Numbered from the stretch's first letter, positions 25,523 through 34,316 are shown. The stretch: DNA of 64,000 bases from Candidatus Riflebacteria bacterium HGW-Riflebacteria-1 (GCA_002839445.1 PGYB01000001.1:193578-257577), one strand, 5' to 3'. The notes: generated from the sequence alone by a model not told the origin. Numbers and translations are program-made.

Positions 25523-26908
25523 TCAGTGCATATTGCGGCGCAACTGCCTTACTCGTTCTTTAGCCTGCTGCATTCTCAGATGAGCGGCCTGAACCTGCTG
25601 GCGGTTACTGCGAGAGTCGGCCATAAGACGATTGTATTCGGCAAAAGCCTGGTAATACAGTTCCTGGGCTTTGGCCAGATCATTTATGCCGCTGAATTCG
25701 CCAACTCCGCTGCCGGGAATTTCGGGGGCGGTTGCACCAGAAGTAGGAGCTGTGCCCGGCGAAGAAACGCTGACATTCGGCTCGATTGAAGCAGAGGGAG
25801 CTGGGGCTGGAGCCGCCGCACTCTGCGCACCGCCGAACAGGCCCGAAAACCAGCTCGAAATTCTTCCCCAGAACGAAGTGGGATTCGAAGTTGTTGTGGT
25901 GGTGGTTGTCGGCCGGGTGTTAGACGGCTGACCGGTTGTGCCGGCAGTAGCGACAACCAGGCCGACCTGAGCGAGATAATCATACAGCGCGCGGCTGACG
26001 GTGCGCGAACCGCCATTCACGTAGTCAAGAATGTCGTTGAGAGAAATTTTACCCTGGCTGTTGTTAACCAGAATCTTTGCCAGCGCGACTTTATCATCTG
26101 GATATAGAGCGGCAAACTTGCTACAGAAATCACGAAGCGAGAAATGCGGTCCAGTGCGCGAAATCGCATTAAACACTTTGTCGCGGCCAGAAGTGATACC
26201 ACCAAAGCTGTCATAGAGAACCTTGGCAACAAACAATTCGTTGCGGGCCATCTCTGAGAAGCTGTTATTCTGCAAAAAAGCAAGAGTGCTGGCGCTATTG
26301 AGGTTAAAAGAAAAAACCATACCGCCATTTTTCTGGGCTGCAAAGGCATTAGCCCAGCCTTCTACCCATGCGGTGTTTTCGTTGGGCAGAATTTCGTCGA
26401 GATAATGCTTGTTGTCGTCACCATAGTCGAGTCCACTGAAACGATAGGTGCTCGGGTAACCGTTGAGCATTGCAACATGGCCAAATTCATGCACAAACAG
26501 AAAGGTCTTGCTCGAATCTGAAGAAAAACTGTTTATGTAATTATACAGGTTCAGATTGTAGCCACTGGAAGTCTTCTCGGTGTAAGCGGTAACATTGCGG
26601 TCGCTCACTTTGAGGTTAAGCGGTTGCGCCAGATGCGCGGAAGTATCACGGGCGTATTCAAAAATTGTCTTGCCATCTGGCAACTTGAGATTCAGGTAAT
26701 TGCGCCACGACGAACCGACAGGAAGATCGTTCGGGCTGTTGAGTCTGGTTGTACGATAGCCGAGCTCGTTACCATAAGAGTCTTTGATTACCTGTTCATA
26801 AACAAGATTAAGACCGCCCGCCAATACCGGCATGGCGGTCAGCATTATGAAAGCAAGTAAAACCAGCCAATGTCTGGCGCCAGATCGAGCAGAGAGTGTT
26901 TTGAGCAT
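25523..26908 (-). CDS. Secreted zinc metallopeptidase (gluzincin-like)
   Basis: 461 aa from the ATG at 26908; the frame opens at 26923, but AGGA lies 6 nt before 26908. Signal peptide (residues about 1-32, ending in MPVLAGG). HEFGH near residues 139-143 is a zinc-binding HExxH motif, with WVEGWANAF some 45 residues later as a likely third ligand. A proline-rich, Thr-run linker (about 325-375) leads to a helical C-terminus (YYQAFAEYNRLMADSR, then KERVRQLRR) that could be a coiled coil. It is probably an exported peptidase; the substrate is unknown. Confidence 0.78.
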   Translation of the reverse strand: MLKTLSARSGARHWLVLLAFIMLTAMPVLAGGLNLVYEQVIKDSYGNELGYRTTRLNSPNDLPVGSSWRNYLNLKLPDGKTIFEYARDTSAHLAQPLNLKVSDRNVTAYTEKTSSGYNLNLYNYINSFSSDSSKTFLFVHEFGHVAMLNGYPSTYRFSGLDYGDDNKHYLDEILPNENTAWVEGWANAFAAQKNGGMVFSFNLNSASTLAFLQNNSFSEMARNELFVAKVLYDSFGGITSGRDKVFNAISRTGPHFSLRDFCSKFAALYPDDKVALAKILVNNSQGKISLNDILDYVNGGSRTVSRALYDYLAQVGLVVATAGTTGQPSNTRPTTTTTTTSNPTSFWGRISSWFSGLFGGAQSAAAPAPAPSASIEPNVSVSSPGTAPTSGATAPEIPGSGVGEFSGINDLAKAQELYYQAFAEYNRLMADSRSNRQQVQAAHLRMQQAKERVRQLRRNMH

Positions 26909-26942
26909 ATTTTTTCCTGCCATGAGGGTTAATTATAAATCA

Positions 26943-26971
26943 ATTATATGAATCATCTCGCCGTACGTCCA
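26943..26971 (-). promoter_or_regulatory. Promoter of the metallopeptidase gene
   Basis: Read on the minus strand: TGGACG (26966-26971), 17-nt spacer, TATAAT (26943-26948), 34 nt upstream of the start at 26908. A second TATAAT-like sequence lies a little closer to the gene but lacks a -35 box. Confidence 0.6.
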
Positions 26972-27009
26972 GTCGCTCAGCGCATTATTTTTGTTTTTTT
27001 GTAAAGATT

Positions 27010-27040
27010 CTGACACATAAACTGGATTTGCCGGTATAAT
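27010..27040 (+). promoter_or_regulatory. Promoter directly before the DMT transporter start
   Basis: CTGACA (27010-27015), 19-nt spacer, perfect TATAAT (27035-27040). The -10 ends one base before the first ATG (27041) and 6 nt before the second ATG (27047). Transcription would begin at about the second ATG, so the mRNA is probably leaderless. Confidence 0.6.
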
Positions 27041-27046
27041 ATGGCG

Positions 27047-27979
27047 ATGAATCCGATTATCAACGGTTCTTTACGAGTTGCACTGGCTGCTGTTATCTGG
27101 GGAGTCGCCTACCCTCTTACCAAACTTGTGCTGGCCGACACCCCCCCGGTGCAACTAGGATTTCTGCGCTTTCTGCTGGCCGGCCTGATTTTTATGATTT
27201 CAGAACGCAGCATGCCATTGCATGGTGTCGAGCCCGAAGATCGAAAGTGCTTTTACAAACTGGCATTCTGGGGAGTTTTTCTGCTTATTCTCGGCATGAA
27301 CTTTGGGCTGTTCTGGGCGCCCGGCATCGCCGCGTCACTGCTTTCTGGCACTCCCCCACTATTTACCGTTGTTCTGGCGGCAATTCTTCTCGGCGAAAAA
27401 ATGCGGATTTCCCAGTTTGTTTCGATTGGACTGGCGCTGACAGGCTTGGCGCTGCTCGGCGGCGATGTCAGCAGCAGCCAGGAGGGCCTGCTTCCCTGGC
27501 AGATCTGGGTCGGCTGCCTGCTCACTCTTATACCGCAGTTTTCGTGGGCGATGTATGGTATAACCGGCAAGCGTCTGAGCGCGAAATATCACTGGCGAAC
27601 AATTTGCCGCGACACCTTTATGCTCGGCGCGCTTATGCTGCTTCCGCTGGCAACTATCGAAGCCGCTGTTACCGGCTTTGGCATTTGGAACGGTCAGACG
27701 GTCGCGATTCTGCTTTATCTGGCGATATTTAACTCGGTAGTCACCTATTCGCTCTGGAACAGCGCGTTGAAGCTGATTCCGGTTGCGCTCGCCAGTTTTC
27801 TGATTTATTTACAACCTGTATCAGGAGCGATTCTTTCGTATTTCATTTTTGGCGAGAGTCTTGGCTGGAATGGCGTTGCCGGCACTGCGCTGATTTTTGT
27901 CGCGCTGACGCTTGTCTTGCTGCCCAACACCAGAAGCAAAAGTGTAGAAAAATCAGCAGTTGCTCAAAACATTGGCTGA
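27047..27979 (+). CDS. DMT-superfamily transporter (two EamA domains)
   Basis: About 310 aa with ten hydrophobic helices in two EamA halves (about 5-140 and 155-295). These proteins export amino acids, nucleotides or other metabolites; the substrate cannot be told. The start is taken as the ATG at 27047, because the -10 box ends at 27040 and the earlier ATG (27041) would be at or before the transcription start; there is no Shine-Dalgarno sequence. The predicted N-terminus is cytoplasmic. Its stop lies 41 nt before the next start. Confidence 0.88.
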   Translation: MNPIINGSLRVALAAVIWGVAYPLTKLVLADTPPVQLGFLRFLLAGLIFMISERSMPLHGVEPEDRKCFYKLAFWGVFLLILGMNFGLFWAPGIAASLLSGTPPLFTVVLAAILLGEKMRISQFVSIGLALTGLALLGGDVSSSQEGLLPWQIWVGCLLTLIPQFSWAMYGITGKRLSAKYHWRTICRDTFMLGALMLLPLATIEAAVTGFGIWNGQTVAILLYLAIFNSVVTYSLWNSALKLIPVALASFLIYLQPVSGAILSYFIFGESLGWNGVAGTALIFVALTLVLLPNTRSKSVEKSAVAQNIG

Positions 27980-28020
27980 GAGTAGAATCATGATCGACAT
28001 TCACCTCAGGAGCTTTTCAA

Positions 28021-29030
28021 TGCCCTTCACCAGAGTAGTTTTTTTCATCGTTGTATTTTGCCTGTTCATGAATCCTGCTTCTGTTCAGGCCGTGACTCCA
28101 CAGGTAAGACTGCCCGAATGGAACCGCACCAGCTTTGCTATTGCTGAATGGAAGCCGGATCAGAGCATACTGGTGATCAGCGTTTCTATTGAGGCAAATC
28201 AAGTGGGGCTGAGCAAGATTTCATCGCAGCTTTATGCTCCAGAAGAGCTCAATGTTCCGGTTAACCGCCACGAACGCGAGACTCTGGCAAAGGGCGACAA
28301 AGTTGTATTCATGCACAAGATCAGCGTTAAAAAAGGATTTTCAGGTTGGTTTGAACTTGATGTCAGAGCGCTGCCCGATCGGGCAGAAATGATGGCGCTG
28401 GTTGCAAGGCAACATGCGGACGCGCCACTTACCCGCAAAATCCTCGGAGAAGAAGTCAACACTATTGAACGGCCATTGCAGATCGGCACTTCTATGCCGA
28501 TTCTGCTGCGTGAAGACGCTGCTCTCAGCACAATGCCTGAGGTGGCTTTTACAGAAGAACTCGAAAACGGCGACAGAAAGTATTACCTGTGGTACCCGCC
28601 AGAAGGACTGGGCAAAGGCATAACCGCCGAAGGCCTGAAAACCTACTCGGCAGCACTGCGCACCGCCAGTCTTGCCAAATCAGAGTCAGCTGCCAGAATG
28701 CTGCTGCGCAAGTTCGAAACCAGTAGCGAAGCAATCGGCATCGAAAAAGCGAATGGCGAAACCTTTATGCTGCCGGCAAAGGCAGCCGCTGATCTGATCA
28801 ACGCCAATCAGTTGACCATGCGGGCTGTGTTTGGCGCAAAGCCTGAAATTCTCGAAGAACACCTCAAAGCAATGCGTCCGGGGCATACCAGACCTTTTCT
28901 TTACTACAACCTGGCTGTGCTTGAGAACAGCCAGGCAAAGCGAACAGCCGGCAAACATCTTGAAAATGCTCTGGCCGACCAGCCAGCCTGGCCGCTCGCC
29001 AAAAAGCTTCTGAAGCAGCTGAAGAAATAA
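28021..29030 (+). CDS. Secreted protein of unknown function
   Basis: 336 aa from the ATG at 28021, chosen because AGGAG lies 8 nt upstream and because it gives a clean signal peptide (PFTRVVFFIVVFCLFMNPA, cleavage near AVQA). The frame extends to 27960 without a ribosome site. Residues about 30-140 look beta-rich; the C-terminal 60 residues (FLYYNLAVLENSQAKRTAGKHLENALAD) look like one tetratricopeptide repeat. No family recognised. Probably cotranscribed with the transporter before it and the small membrane protein after it. Confidence 0.72.
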
Positions 29031-29041
29031 GGAGACGATAG

Positions 29042-29194
29042 ATGCTCTGGTTTTTCGCCTTTACCGCCGTTGGAATAGCTATTTTTGCTTTTTTTCTGGC
29101 ACTGCGCAAGTTTTTTGCCCTGCCGCTGCTGCAGCTCTTGGGCGGCAGTGCTGTTCTGGGCCTGTGCGGCCTGCTGGCCGCCAGAACCCGATAA
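29042..29194 (+). CDS. Small membrane protein (50 aa)
   Basis: 50 aa: MLWFFAFTAVGIAIFAFFLA followed by a short basic loop and a second hydrophobic stretch ending in GLCGLLAARTR. Two membrane helices in a hairpin are likely. GGAG lies 7 nt before the ATG, 11 nt after the preceding gene, which argues that it is real and translated. No homologue recognised. Confidence 0.6.
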   Translation: MLWFFAFTAVGIAIFAFFLALRKFFALPLLQLLGGSAVLGLCGLLAARTR

Positions 29195-29356
29195 CAAATC
29201 GCCAGGAGAATCTCTGGCAGAAACTACTTTCAGTCGCTGGTTGTAGAGATCGCGCCAATTTCAGCAGTCTCAGCAGATTTGCTCTATTCTGCGCAGCTCT
29301 GCATAAGCAAATAATTGTGCAAAAAGCCTACGCTTATGAAACATGGCGTTTTGTCA

Positions 29357-30301
29357 TCAACCCAGACCGTTTGCCTGCAGCCAGCGCTCGGCATCGAGCG
29401 CTGCGACACAGCCGGTTCCGGCGGCGCTGATCGCCTGCCGGTAGTGCGGGTCGGTAACATCGCCAGCCGCGAAAACGCCTTCGACCGAAGTGGCGGTTGA
29501 CGGAGTTTTTACCTTTATGTAACCCTTAGCATCGATTTCAAGGGCATTTTTGACGAAACCGGTGTTGGGTGTATGTCCGATCGACATGAAAAGACCTTTG
29601 CACGCATAATCGCTGAGCTGCGATGTTTTAACGTTTTTGAGCTTTACACCCTCAAGAAACTGGCTGCCATAAGCCTCTTCGAGCACAGAATCAAATATGA
29701 TTTCGATCTTGGGATTGTCGAAAGCACGCTTCCGCATAGCCTTGCTGGCCCTGAATTCATCACGACGATGTATAAGCAGCACCTTTGAAGCAAACCTGCC
29801 CAGATAGCAGGCCTCCTCGATAGCTGAATCACCGCCACCGACAACCGCGATAACCTGGTTGCGAAAGATCGGCAAAGCGCCGTCGCAGGTAGCGCAGGCC
29901 GAAATGCCTTTACCCCAGAATGTTTTTACGCTTGGCAGATCAAGCATTATTGCACTGGCACCGGTCGCGATAATTATTGAATGCGCCGTGATAGTGCGTG
30001 ATGCGTTGCTCAGCGTGAACGGGCGACTCGAAAAATCGACAGAATCAATGTCTTCCATGATAAATTCAGTGCCAAAACGCTCAGCCTGCTTGCGCATGCG
30101 GCTGATAAGCTCCGGGCCATCAATGCCTTCGGGAAAGCCCGGAAAATTCTCGACCTCGGTAGTTGTCATCAACTGGCCGCCCGGCTGACCGCCCTTCATG
30201 AAGCCTTCGATAACGACAGGCTGCAGATCGGCGCGGGCAGCGTAAATAGCTGCAGTAAGCCCAGACGGGCCAGAACCAATGATTACCAGTTTCTTTGCCA
30301 T
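29357..30301 (-). CDS. trxB: Thioredoxin reductase
   Basis: 314 aa from the ATG at 30301, preceded by AGGAGA at 7 nt; an upstream extension of 20 codons lacks a ribosome site. FAD-binding GSGPSGLTAAIYAARA at the N-terminus, redox-active CATC near residues 136-139, NADPH-binding VVGGGDSAIEEACYL, and C-terminal FAAGDVTDPHYRQAI. It reduces thioredoxin using NADPH. No thioredoxin gene is adjacent. The promoter region shows ATTATA (TATAAT on the minus strand) at 30342-30347. Confidence 0.96.
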   Translation of the reverse strand: MAKKLVIIGSGPSGLTAAIYAARADLQPVVIEGFMKGGQPGGQLMTTTEVENFPGFPEGIDGPELISRMRKQAERFGTEFIMEDIDSVDFSSRPFTLSNASRTITAHSIIIATGASAIMLDLPSVKTFWGKGISACATCDGALPIFRNQVIAVVGGGDSAIEEACYLGRFASKVLLIHRRDEFRASKAMRKRAFDNPKIEIIFDSVLEEAYGSQFLEGVKLKNVKTSQLSDYACKGLFMSIGHTPNTGFVKNALEIDAKGYIKVKTPSTATSVEGVFAAGDVTDPHYRQAISAAGTGCVAALDAERWLQANGLG

Positions 30302-30341
30302 GATTGTTCTCCTGAAATTCGTATTGGTATGATTTTGTGTG

Positions 30342-30347
30342 ATTATA
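30342..30347 (-). promoter_or_regulatory. -10 box of trxB
   Basis: TATAAT on the minus strand, 41 nt upstream of the trxB ATG. The -35 region is AT-rich without a good match. Confidence 0.5.
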
Positions 30348-30418
30348 CAATGAAGCCGCAAAAATTTTAACCCTGATAATTAACCAGTCAAATTTCGGGC
30401 GCAACTTTGCAGATATGC

Positions 30419-30424
30419 TAGAAT
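30419..30424 (+). promoter_or_regulatory. Extended -10 before uvsE
   Basis: TGCTAGAAT (30416-30424) is an extended -10 sequence, ending 20 nt before the GTG start at 30445. No convincing -35 box was seen. Confidence 0.4.
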
Positions 30425-30444
30425 GATGCAACATCTTCAAGCTG

Positions 30445-31359
30445 GTGATAACATTGATCAGACTAGGGCTGTGCTGCCTTTTCAAACAACAACCGATAAA
30501 GTTTTCTACGACAACCGCCACTCATCTGCTCAAAATGAGCAGAGAACAACAGTTACAAAAGCTTTCGCACCTGTGCCTGAGCAACGCCGAAGCGCTCAAG
30601 CATGCCTACAGCTTCTGTGCAGATGCCGGCATTGGCTGCTTTCGCATCAACAGCCAGATTCTGCCACTAAAGACTCACCCGCAAATCACTTATCGCGTAG
30701 AAGACCTGCCAGATGGGAAAAAAATAATCGCAACCTTCAGCGAATGCGGCAAACTGTTGCGCAAACGCTGTCTGAGAGCCTCTTTTCATCCTGATCAATT
30801 CGTCGTGCTGAATTCACCTAATCCACAGACTGTTGCCAGTTCAATCGCCGAAATTGAGTATCAGAACGAAGTTGCCGAATGGGTCGGTGCCGACGTCATC
30901 AATATTCACGCTGGTGGTGGCTACGGCGACAAAAAATCAGCTCTCGCGCGATTCATCGCCGCCTTCGCGCAGCTGTCGACCGCGGCAAAAAGCAGACTCA
31001 CCATTGAAAATGACGACAAAACCTACACACCCGCAGAGCTCCTGCCCGTTTGCCGCAAACTAAAAATTCCGCTTGTCTATGACGTTCATCATCATCGCTG
31101 TCTGCCAGACAGTCTGAGCATCAAAGAAGCGAGCGATGCTGCTCTGGCAACCTGGAACCGCGAGCCAATGTTCCACCTTTCCAGCCCGATTGAAGGCTGG
31201 AGCGGCAAACAGCCATATCGACACCACGACTACATCGATCCTGATGATTTTCCTGAATACTGGCGCCGGCTCACCGTAGATTTTACCATCGAAGTAGAAG
31301 CGAAAGCCAAAGAACTTGCAGTTCTGCAACTTAAGGGTCAACTGGCAAACGACGAGTAA
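30445..31359 (+). CDS. uvsE: UV damage endonuclease UvsE/UvdE
   Basis: 304 aa. TIM-barrel nuclease that nicks DNA at UV photoproducts to begin repair without UvrABC. Family motifs: IRLGLCCLF at the start, ISSQ-like FRINSQILPL, SFHPDQFVVLNSPN, VINIHAGGGYGDK, LTIENDDKTYTP, LVYDVHHHRC and HLSSPIEGW; the His, Glu and Asp residues in these are metal ligands in known UVDE structures. The start is GTG at 30445 without a good ribosome site. Single-gene unit. Confidence 0.94.
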   Translation: MITLIRLGLCCLFKQQPIKFSTTTATHLLKMSREQQLQKLSHLCLSNAEALKHAYSFCADAGIGCFRINSQILPLKTHPQITYRVEDLPDGKKIIATFSECGKLLRKRCLRASFHPDQFVVLNSPNPQTVASSIAEIEYQNEVAEWVGADVINIHAGGGYGDKKSALARFIAAFAQLSTAAKSRLTIENDDKTYTPAELLPVCRKLKIPLVYDVHHHRCLPDSLSIKEASDAALATWNREPMFHLSSPIEGWSGKQPYRHHDYIDPDDFPEYWRRLTVDFTIEVEAKAKELAVLQLKGQLANDE

Positions 31360-31570
31360 TGCCGCAATGGATTTGCGTTACGTCATTTTACGTTCAGATA
31401 TTACCTGCTAGAGAAATGACAGCGTCTTCTTAAATTGCATACCTCTGAAAAATTGGACGTTGCAGCGAGTTCATGGCAATCACTGCACTTATAAAACCTG
31501 ACAGGTCTATAAAATGTCCGACTGAGAATTCCCAGGTGATATTCGCCTCCACGAGCCAAATAGATAGTGC

Positions 31571-31601
31571 CTGACGCCTGGGTGAAAAATTGTAGTATAA
31601 T
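31571..31601 (+). promoter_or_regulatory. Promoter of the beta-lactamase-fold gene
   Basis: CTGACG (31571-31576), 19-nt spacer, TATAAT (31596-31601), about 45 nt upstream of the ATG. The 286-nt gap before it (31360-31645) holds no convincing gene. Confidence 0.58.
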
Positions 31602-31645
31602 CTTGACTGCGGGTTGCGCCCGTACACTCATGGCAGGAGCTACCA

Positions 31646-32881
31646 ATGAAAAAACTGATGTCTATAGTATTGTTTGTGATACTTCTGACGATGCCTGGCT
31701 GGGCTGACAATGCCGATCTCTCTCCACAGGAAGCATACGGCCGCATTTTTTCGAGTAATGCGGAACAGGTCAAGCAATACTTTGCACCAGAGTTTCTCGC
31801 TGTGATTTCTGCCGAAAAAATAGTTGAAATAGGCAAAGTTTACGTCAACGCTCTGGGTGCTTATAAAAACGCGAAATCCGCAGACAACAAAAAGCATCTT
31901 CTCGAATTTGAAAAGGGCACCGCCGAATCATTAATCATTATCAATGCGAACAACAAAATTTCTACCCTGTGGTTTGGCGCTCCAGAGATTTCTGACGACA
32001 ATCTCGCGGCGGTGAAACAGGCTTTTGAAAAACTGACAGGCAAGGTTTCAGTCTGCCTGCTCCGGCATGACCCGGCAAAAAATGCCCCCGAAGAAATTCT
32101 GACTCTTAACGAAAAGACGCCTCTTGGCTGTGGATCAGCATTCAAACTGTATCTGCTGAAAGCGCTGGATGAATCTGTCAAGCAGGGCAAGCGCAGCTGG
32201 GCAGATATAGTTGAAATCCGCGACGAATGGAAATCGTTTCCGACCGGAATCTTACAGGACTGGCCTGCCGGCAGCCGGCACACTCTTGAAACCGTTGCCG
32301 GCCTGATGATATCGCTCAGCGACAATACCGCCACCGACCATATCTACAACCTGCTTGGCGAAAAAACTCTGCGCGAATATTTTCCGGCGAGCTGCGTCGA
32401 TCTCTTCAATACCGGGCACCTGCTCAAACTCAAGTTCTTTTTTCCGGCAAAGGCTCTTGAATTCACTAAAGCTGACGCGGCGGCAAGAAAGGGCATTCTC
32501 AATGAAATGAATTCAATCAAGCCTTCTGAAATAGCCTCATACTCAGCGATTTATCAGATCGAAAACCCTGTATTAGTAGAAGAACTGGAATGGTTTATCA
32601 GCACACGTGACCTGTGCGAAACGATTTATTCAATGCGCGACAATCATCTGCTGCGCATAAATCCCGCCGCCGGCCTGGTAAGTAAAAATGACTGGCATAT
32701 TGCTGGATTCAAGGGTGGCAGCGAACCTGGCGTGCTTAACTATACCTGGGTGCTGCAGAAAAAAGCCGAAACACCATTTTACACCTTGTCGTGCACCATT
32801 ATTGACCCGCAAAAACCAGTAGACGAAAGCAACTTCAACCAGTTGGTATCGCGCCTGCTAAAACTGATCGAGAAACTCTAG
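31646..32881 (+). CDS. Secreted class A beta-lactamase-fold serine hydrolase
   Basis: 411 aa. Signal peptide to about residue 20 (ending in GWAD). Residues about 25-130 form a separate small domain similar in style to DUF3887 domains. From about 130 it is a beta-lactamase/DD-peptidase fold: Ser164-x-x-Lys167 (GSAFK), Ser225-Asp-Asn (SDN) and Lys356-Gly-Gly (in place of KTG). All three catalytic motifs are present and correctly ordered. Role: an antibiotic-degrading enzyme, an esterase or a peptidoglycan enzyme; sequence alone does not decide. GGAG precedes the ATG. Single-gene unit. Confidence 0.82.
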   Translation: MKKLMSIVLFVILLTMPGWADNADLSPQEAYGRIFSSNAEQVKQYFAPEFLAVISAEKIVEIGKVYVNALGAYKNAKSADNKKHLLEFEKGTAESLIIINANNKISTLWFGAPEISDDNLAAVKQAFEKLTGKVSVCLLRHDPAKNAPEEILTLNEKTPLGCGSAFKLYLLKALDESVKQGKRSWADIVEIRDEWKSFPTGILQDWPAGSRHTLETVAGLMISLSDNTATDHIYNLLGEKTLREYFPASCVDLFNTGHLLKLKFFFPAKALEFTKADAAARKGILNEMNSIKPSEIASYSAIYQIENPVLVEELEWFISTRDLCETIYSMRDNHLLRINPAAGLVSKNDWHIAGFKGGSEPGVLNYTWVLQKKAETPFYTLSCTIIDPQKPVDESNFNQLVSRLLKLIEKL

Positions 32882-32913
32882 CGGCATTTTCAGGCATTTC
32901 GTCAGCCCGTACA

Positions 32914-32942
32914 TTGACGCTTTGCTGTTTCATTCTTATAAT
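32914..32942 (+). promoter_or_regulatory. Strong promoter of the papain-like peptidase gene
   Basis: TTGACG (32914-32919), 17-nt spacer, TATAAT (32937-32942): five of six and six of six matches to the sigma-70 consensus. It is 42 nt before the ATG at 32984. One of the best promoters in the window. Confidence 0.78.
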
Positions 32943-32983
32943 CATAAGAAAATCGACAATTACGGCCAACGATGGAGGTCGCT

Positions 32984-34255
32984 ATGAAAAATAGAATCTT
33001 GAAACAATCAGGCATCACACTCCTGACCGTCCTGCTACTCGGAATGTTCAGCACCGTTCTGTTTGCAGAAAAGCTGCAGTACGAACTTGAAATGGCCCGC
33101 ATGAAATACGAGCGACTGTACAAACAGTATGTCGACTCGCTCAACAATACTGTCACCGGCACCAAATCTTCTCTTGCCGAAGAGGTTGCCGCGGCCAAGC
33201 GCCAGTATGAAACAGTAAAAAAGCGCTTTGAAATCTCGCAGTCAACCAAAGACAGTGTCAAAAAAGCTGCTGATCAGGTTAAAGAAACTGTCGAAAAGGT
33301 TTTTTCAAGCGGAAGCAGCGAAGCATCTGCTCCAGTGGCCGAAAGCAGCAAGACACTCCCCGGTTACGACGGGCAGAAAATCAGCATAGATGGCGATAAT
33401 TACTGTGGCCAGTTTGCCATGACTTCGGCATTCCATGGCATGGGTATCCCGCATGACCCACAAACAGCCTACAAAACGACTAACCCGGCCGGCATTTTCA
33501 CCTCTCCACCGGCCATAGTTGAATATCTCAACATGAACGGCGTCGATGCCATACAGCGTCATAACGCCTCGCTTAACGACCTGACGGCAAAAATTGATGC
33601 CGGGCTACCGGTAATTGTGCTGGTAAATTCCGGCAGCGGAACTCCGCACTGGGTAACCATTTACGGCTATACTACCGACAGCAGTGGCAACGTTACCGGT
33701 GTTAAGATGCGTGACTCTTACTGGGGCACCAGCAGTGGTCACACCATGGATATCGAAAAATTCAAAGCAGCCTGGAGCGACCCGGTCGGCAATAAACTGC
33801 CAAACAGCCTCCTTGGCTACTCAAACCTGATGATCGACATCAAAGGGTCACGAACAGCGGCACAGTCACCAGCAGCTTTCAACTTTAATTTCAACACAGC
33901 TGCCGAAGATAACATGGCAGGCGGCGTTAATGATGTCGTAACCGGGTTTAAGCGCATAGCACCGATGCAGCTGGCCGGCGGTATTGTCAAATGCGTTCTC
34001 GGAATTCCCGGCACCGTTGTCAGCGTAGCTGGCAAGGGCATCAGCATAGGCGGCGACAAAATCATCGACTGGGGCAAAGCAAAGCTTAACAACGGCGGTT
34101 TCGGCAACACTCTTCTTGGTGGCAGCGCGGTTGTAGCTGGCAGTGTGACCAAGGCCGCCGGCTGGGTAGCCAAGGCTTCCGGCAATCTGCTCTCAAGCGT
34201 TGCCTGCGTAGCTGGTAACTTTACCAAAAAACTCGGTTACGTTTTCGCACGTTGA
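32984..34255 (+). CDS. Secreted C39-like cysteine peptidase with Gly-rich tail
   Basis: 423 aa from the ATG at 32984 (GGAGG 5 nt upstream; an ATG at 32972 overlaps that site). Signal peptide to about residue 28 (ending in LFAE). Residues about 30-110 are a charged helical stretch, probably a coiled coil. The papain-like domain follows with Cys141 (NYCGQFA), His222 (PHWVTIYGY) and Asp244 (RDSYWG), the order seen in C39-type peptidases. The last 130 residues are rich in Gly, Ala and Val with several Gly-Gly pairs and could insert in membranes. Substrate and role unknown. An intrinsic terminator follows. Confidence 0.75.
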   Translation: MKNRILKQSGITLLTVLLLGMFSTVLFAEKLQYELEMARMKYERLYKQYVDSLNNTVTGTKSSLAEEVAAAKRQYETVKKRFEISQSTKDSVKKAADQVKETVEKVFSSGSSEASAPVAESSKTLPGYDGQKISIDGDNYCGQFAMTSAFHGMGIPHDPQTAYKTTNPAGIFTSPPAIVEYLNMNGVDAIQRHNASLNDLTAKIDAGLPVIVLVNSGSGTPHWVTIYGYTTDSSGNVTGVKMRDSYWGTSSGHTMDIEKFKAAWSDPVGNKLPNSLLGYSNLMIDIKGSRTAAQSPAAFNFNFNTAAEDNMAGGVNDVVTGFKRIAPMQLAGGIVKCVLGIPGTVVSVAGKGISIGGDKIIDWGKAKLNNGGFGNTLLGGSAVVAGSVTKAAGWVAKASGNLLSSVACVAGNFTKKLGYVFAR

Positions 34256-34278
34256 AAAACTAGAACAAGCTTTCTCAC

Positions 34279-34316
34279 AGAAAGGCCGGGGCCAATGCCC
34301 TGGCCTTTCTCTTTTT
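34279..34316 (+). terminator. Intrinsic terminator after the papain-like peptidase gene
   Basis: AGAAAGGCC (34279-34287) pairs with GGCCTTTCT (34302-34310), with further pairing of GGGGCC-like loop bases, followed by CTTTTT. Good rho-independent terminator 24 nt after the stop. Confidence 0.9.

Noticed and set aside
27960..28020. Longer N-terminus of the secreted protein after the DMT transporter
   Set aside because: The extra 20 residues would hide the signal peptide, overlap the transporter gene and lack a ribosome site; AGGAG fits the ATG at 28021.
31401..31646. Minus-strand frame of 81 codons with CSDCHEL, resembling a heme-binding CxxCH or zinc ribbon
   Set aside because: It lies across the promoter and leader of the beta-lactamase-fold gene, has no ribosome site, and the start is doubtful. 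One motif in an intergenic frame is weak evidence; at most a remnant.
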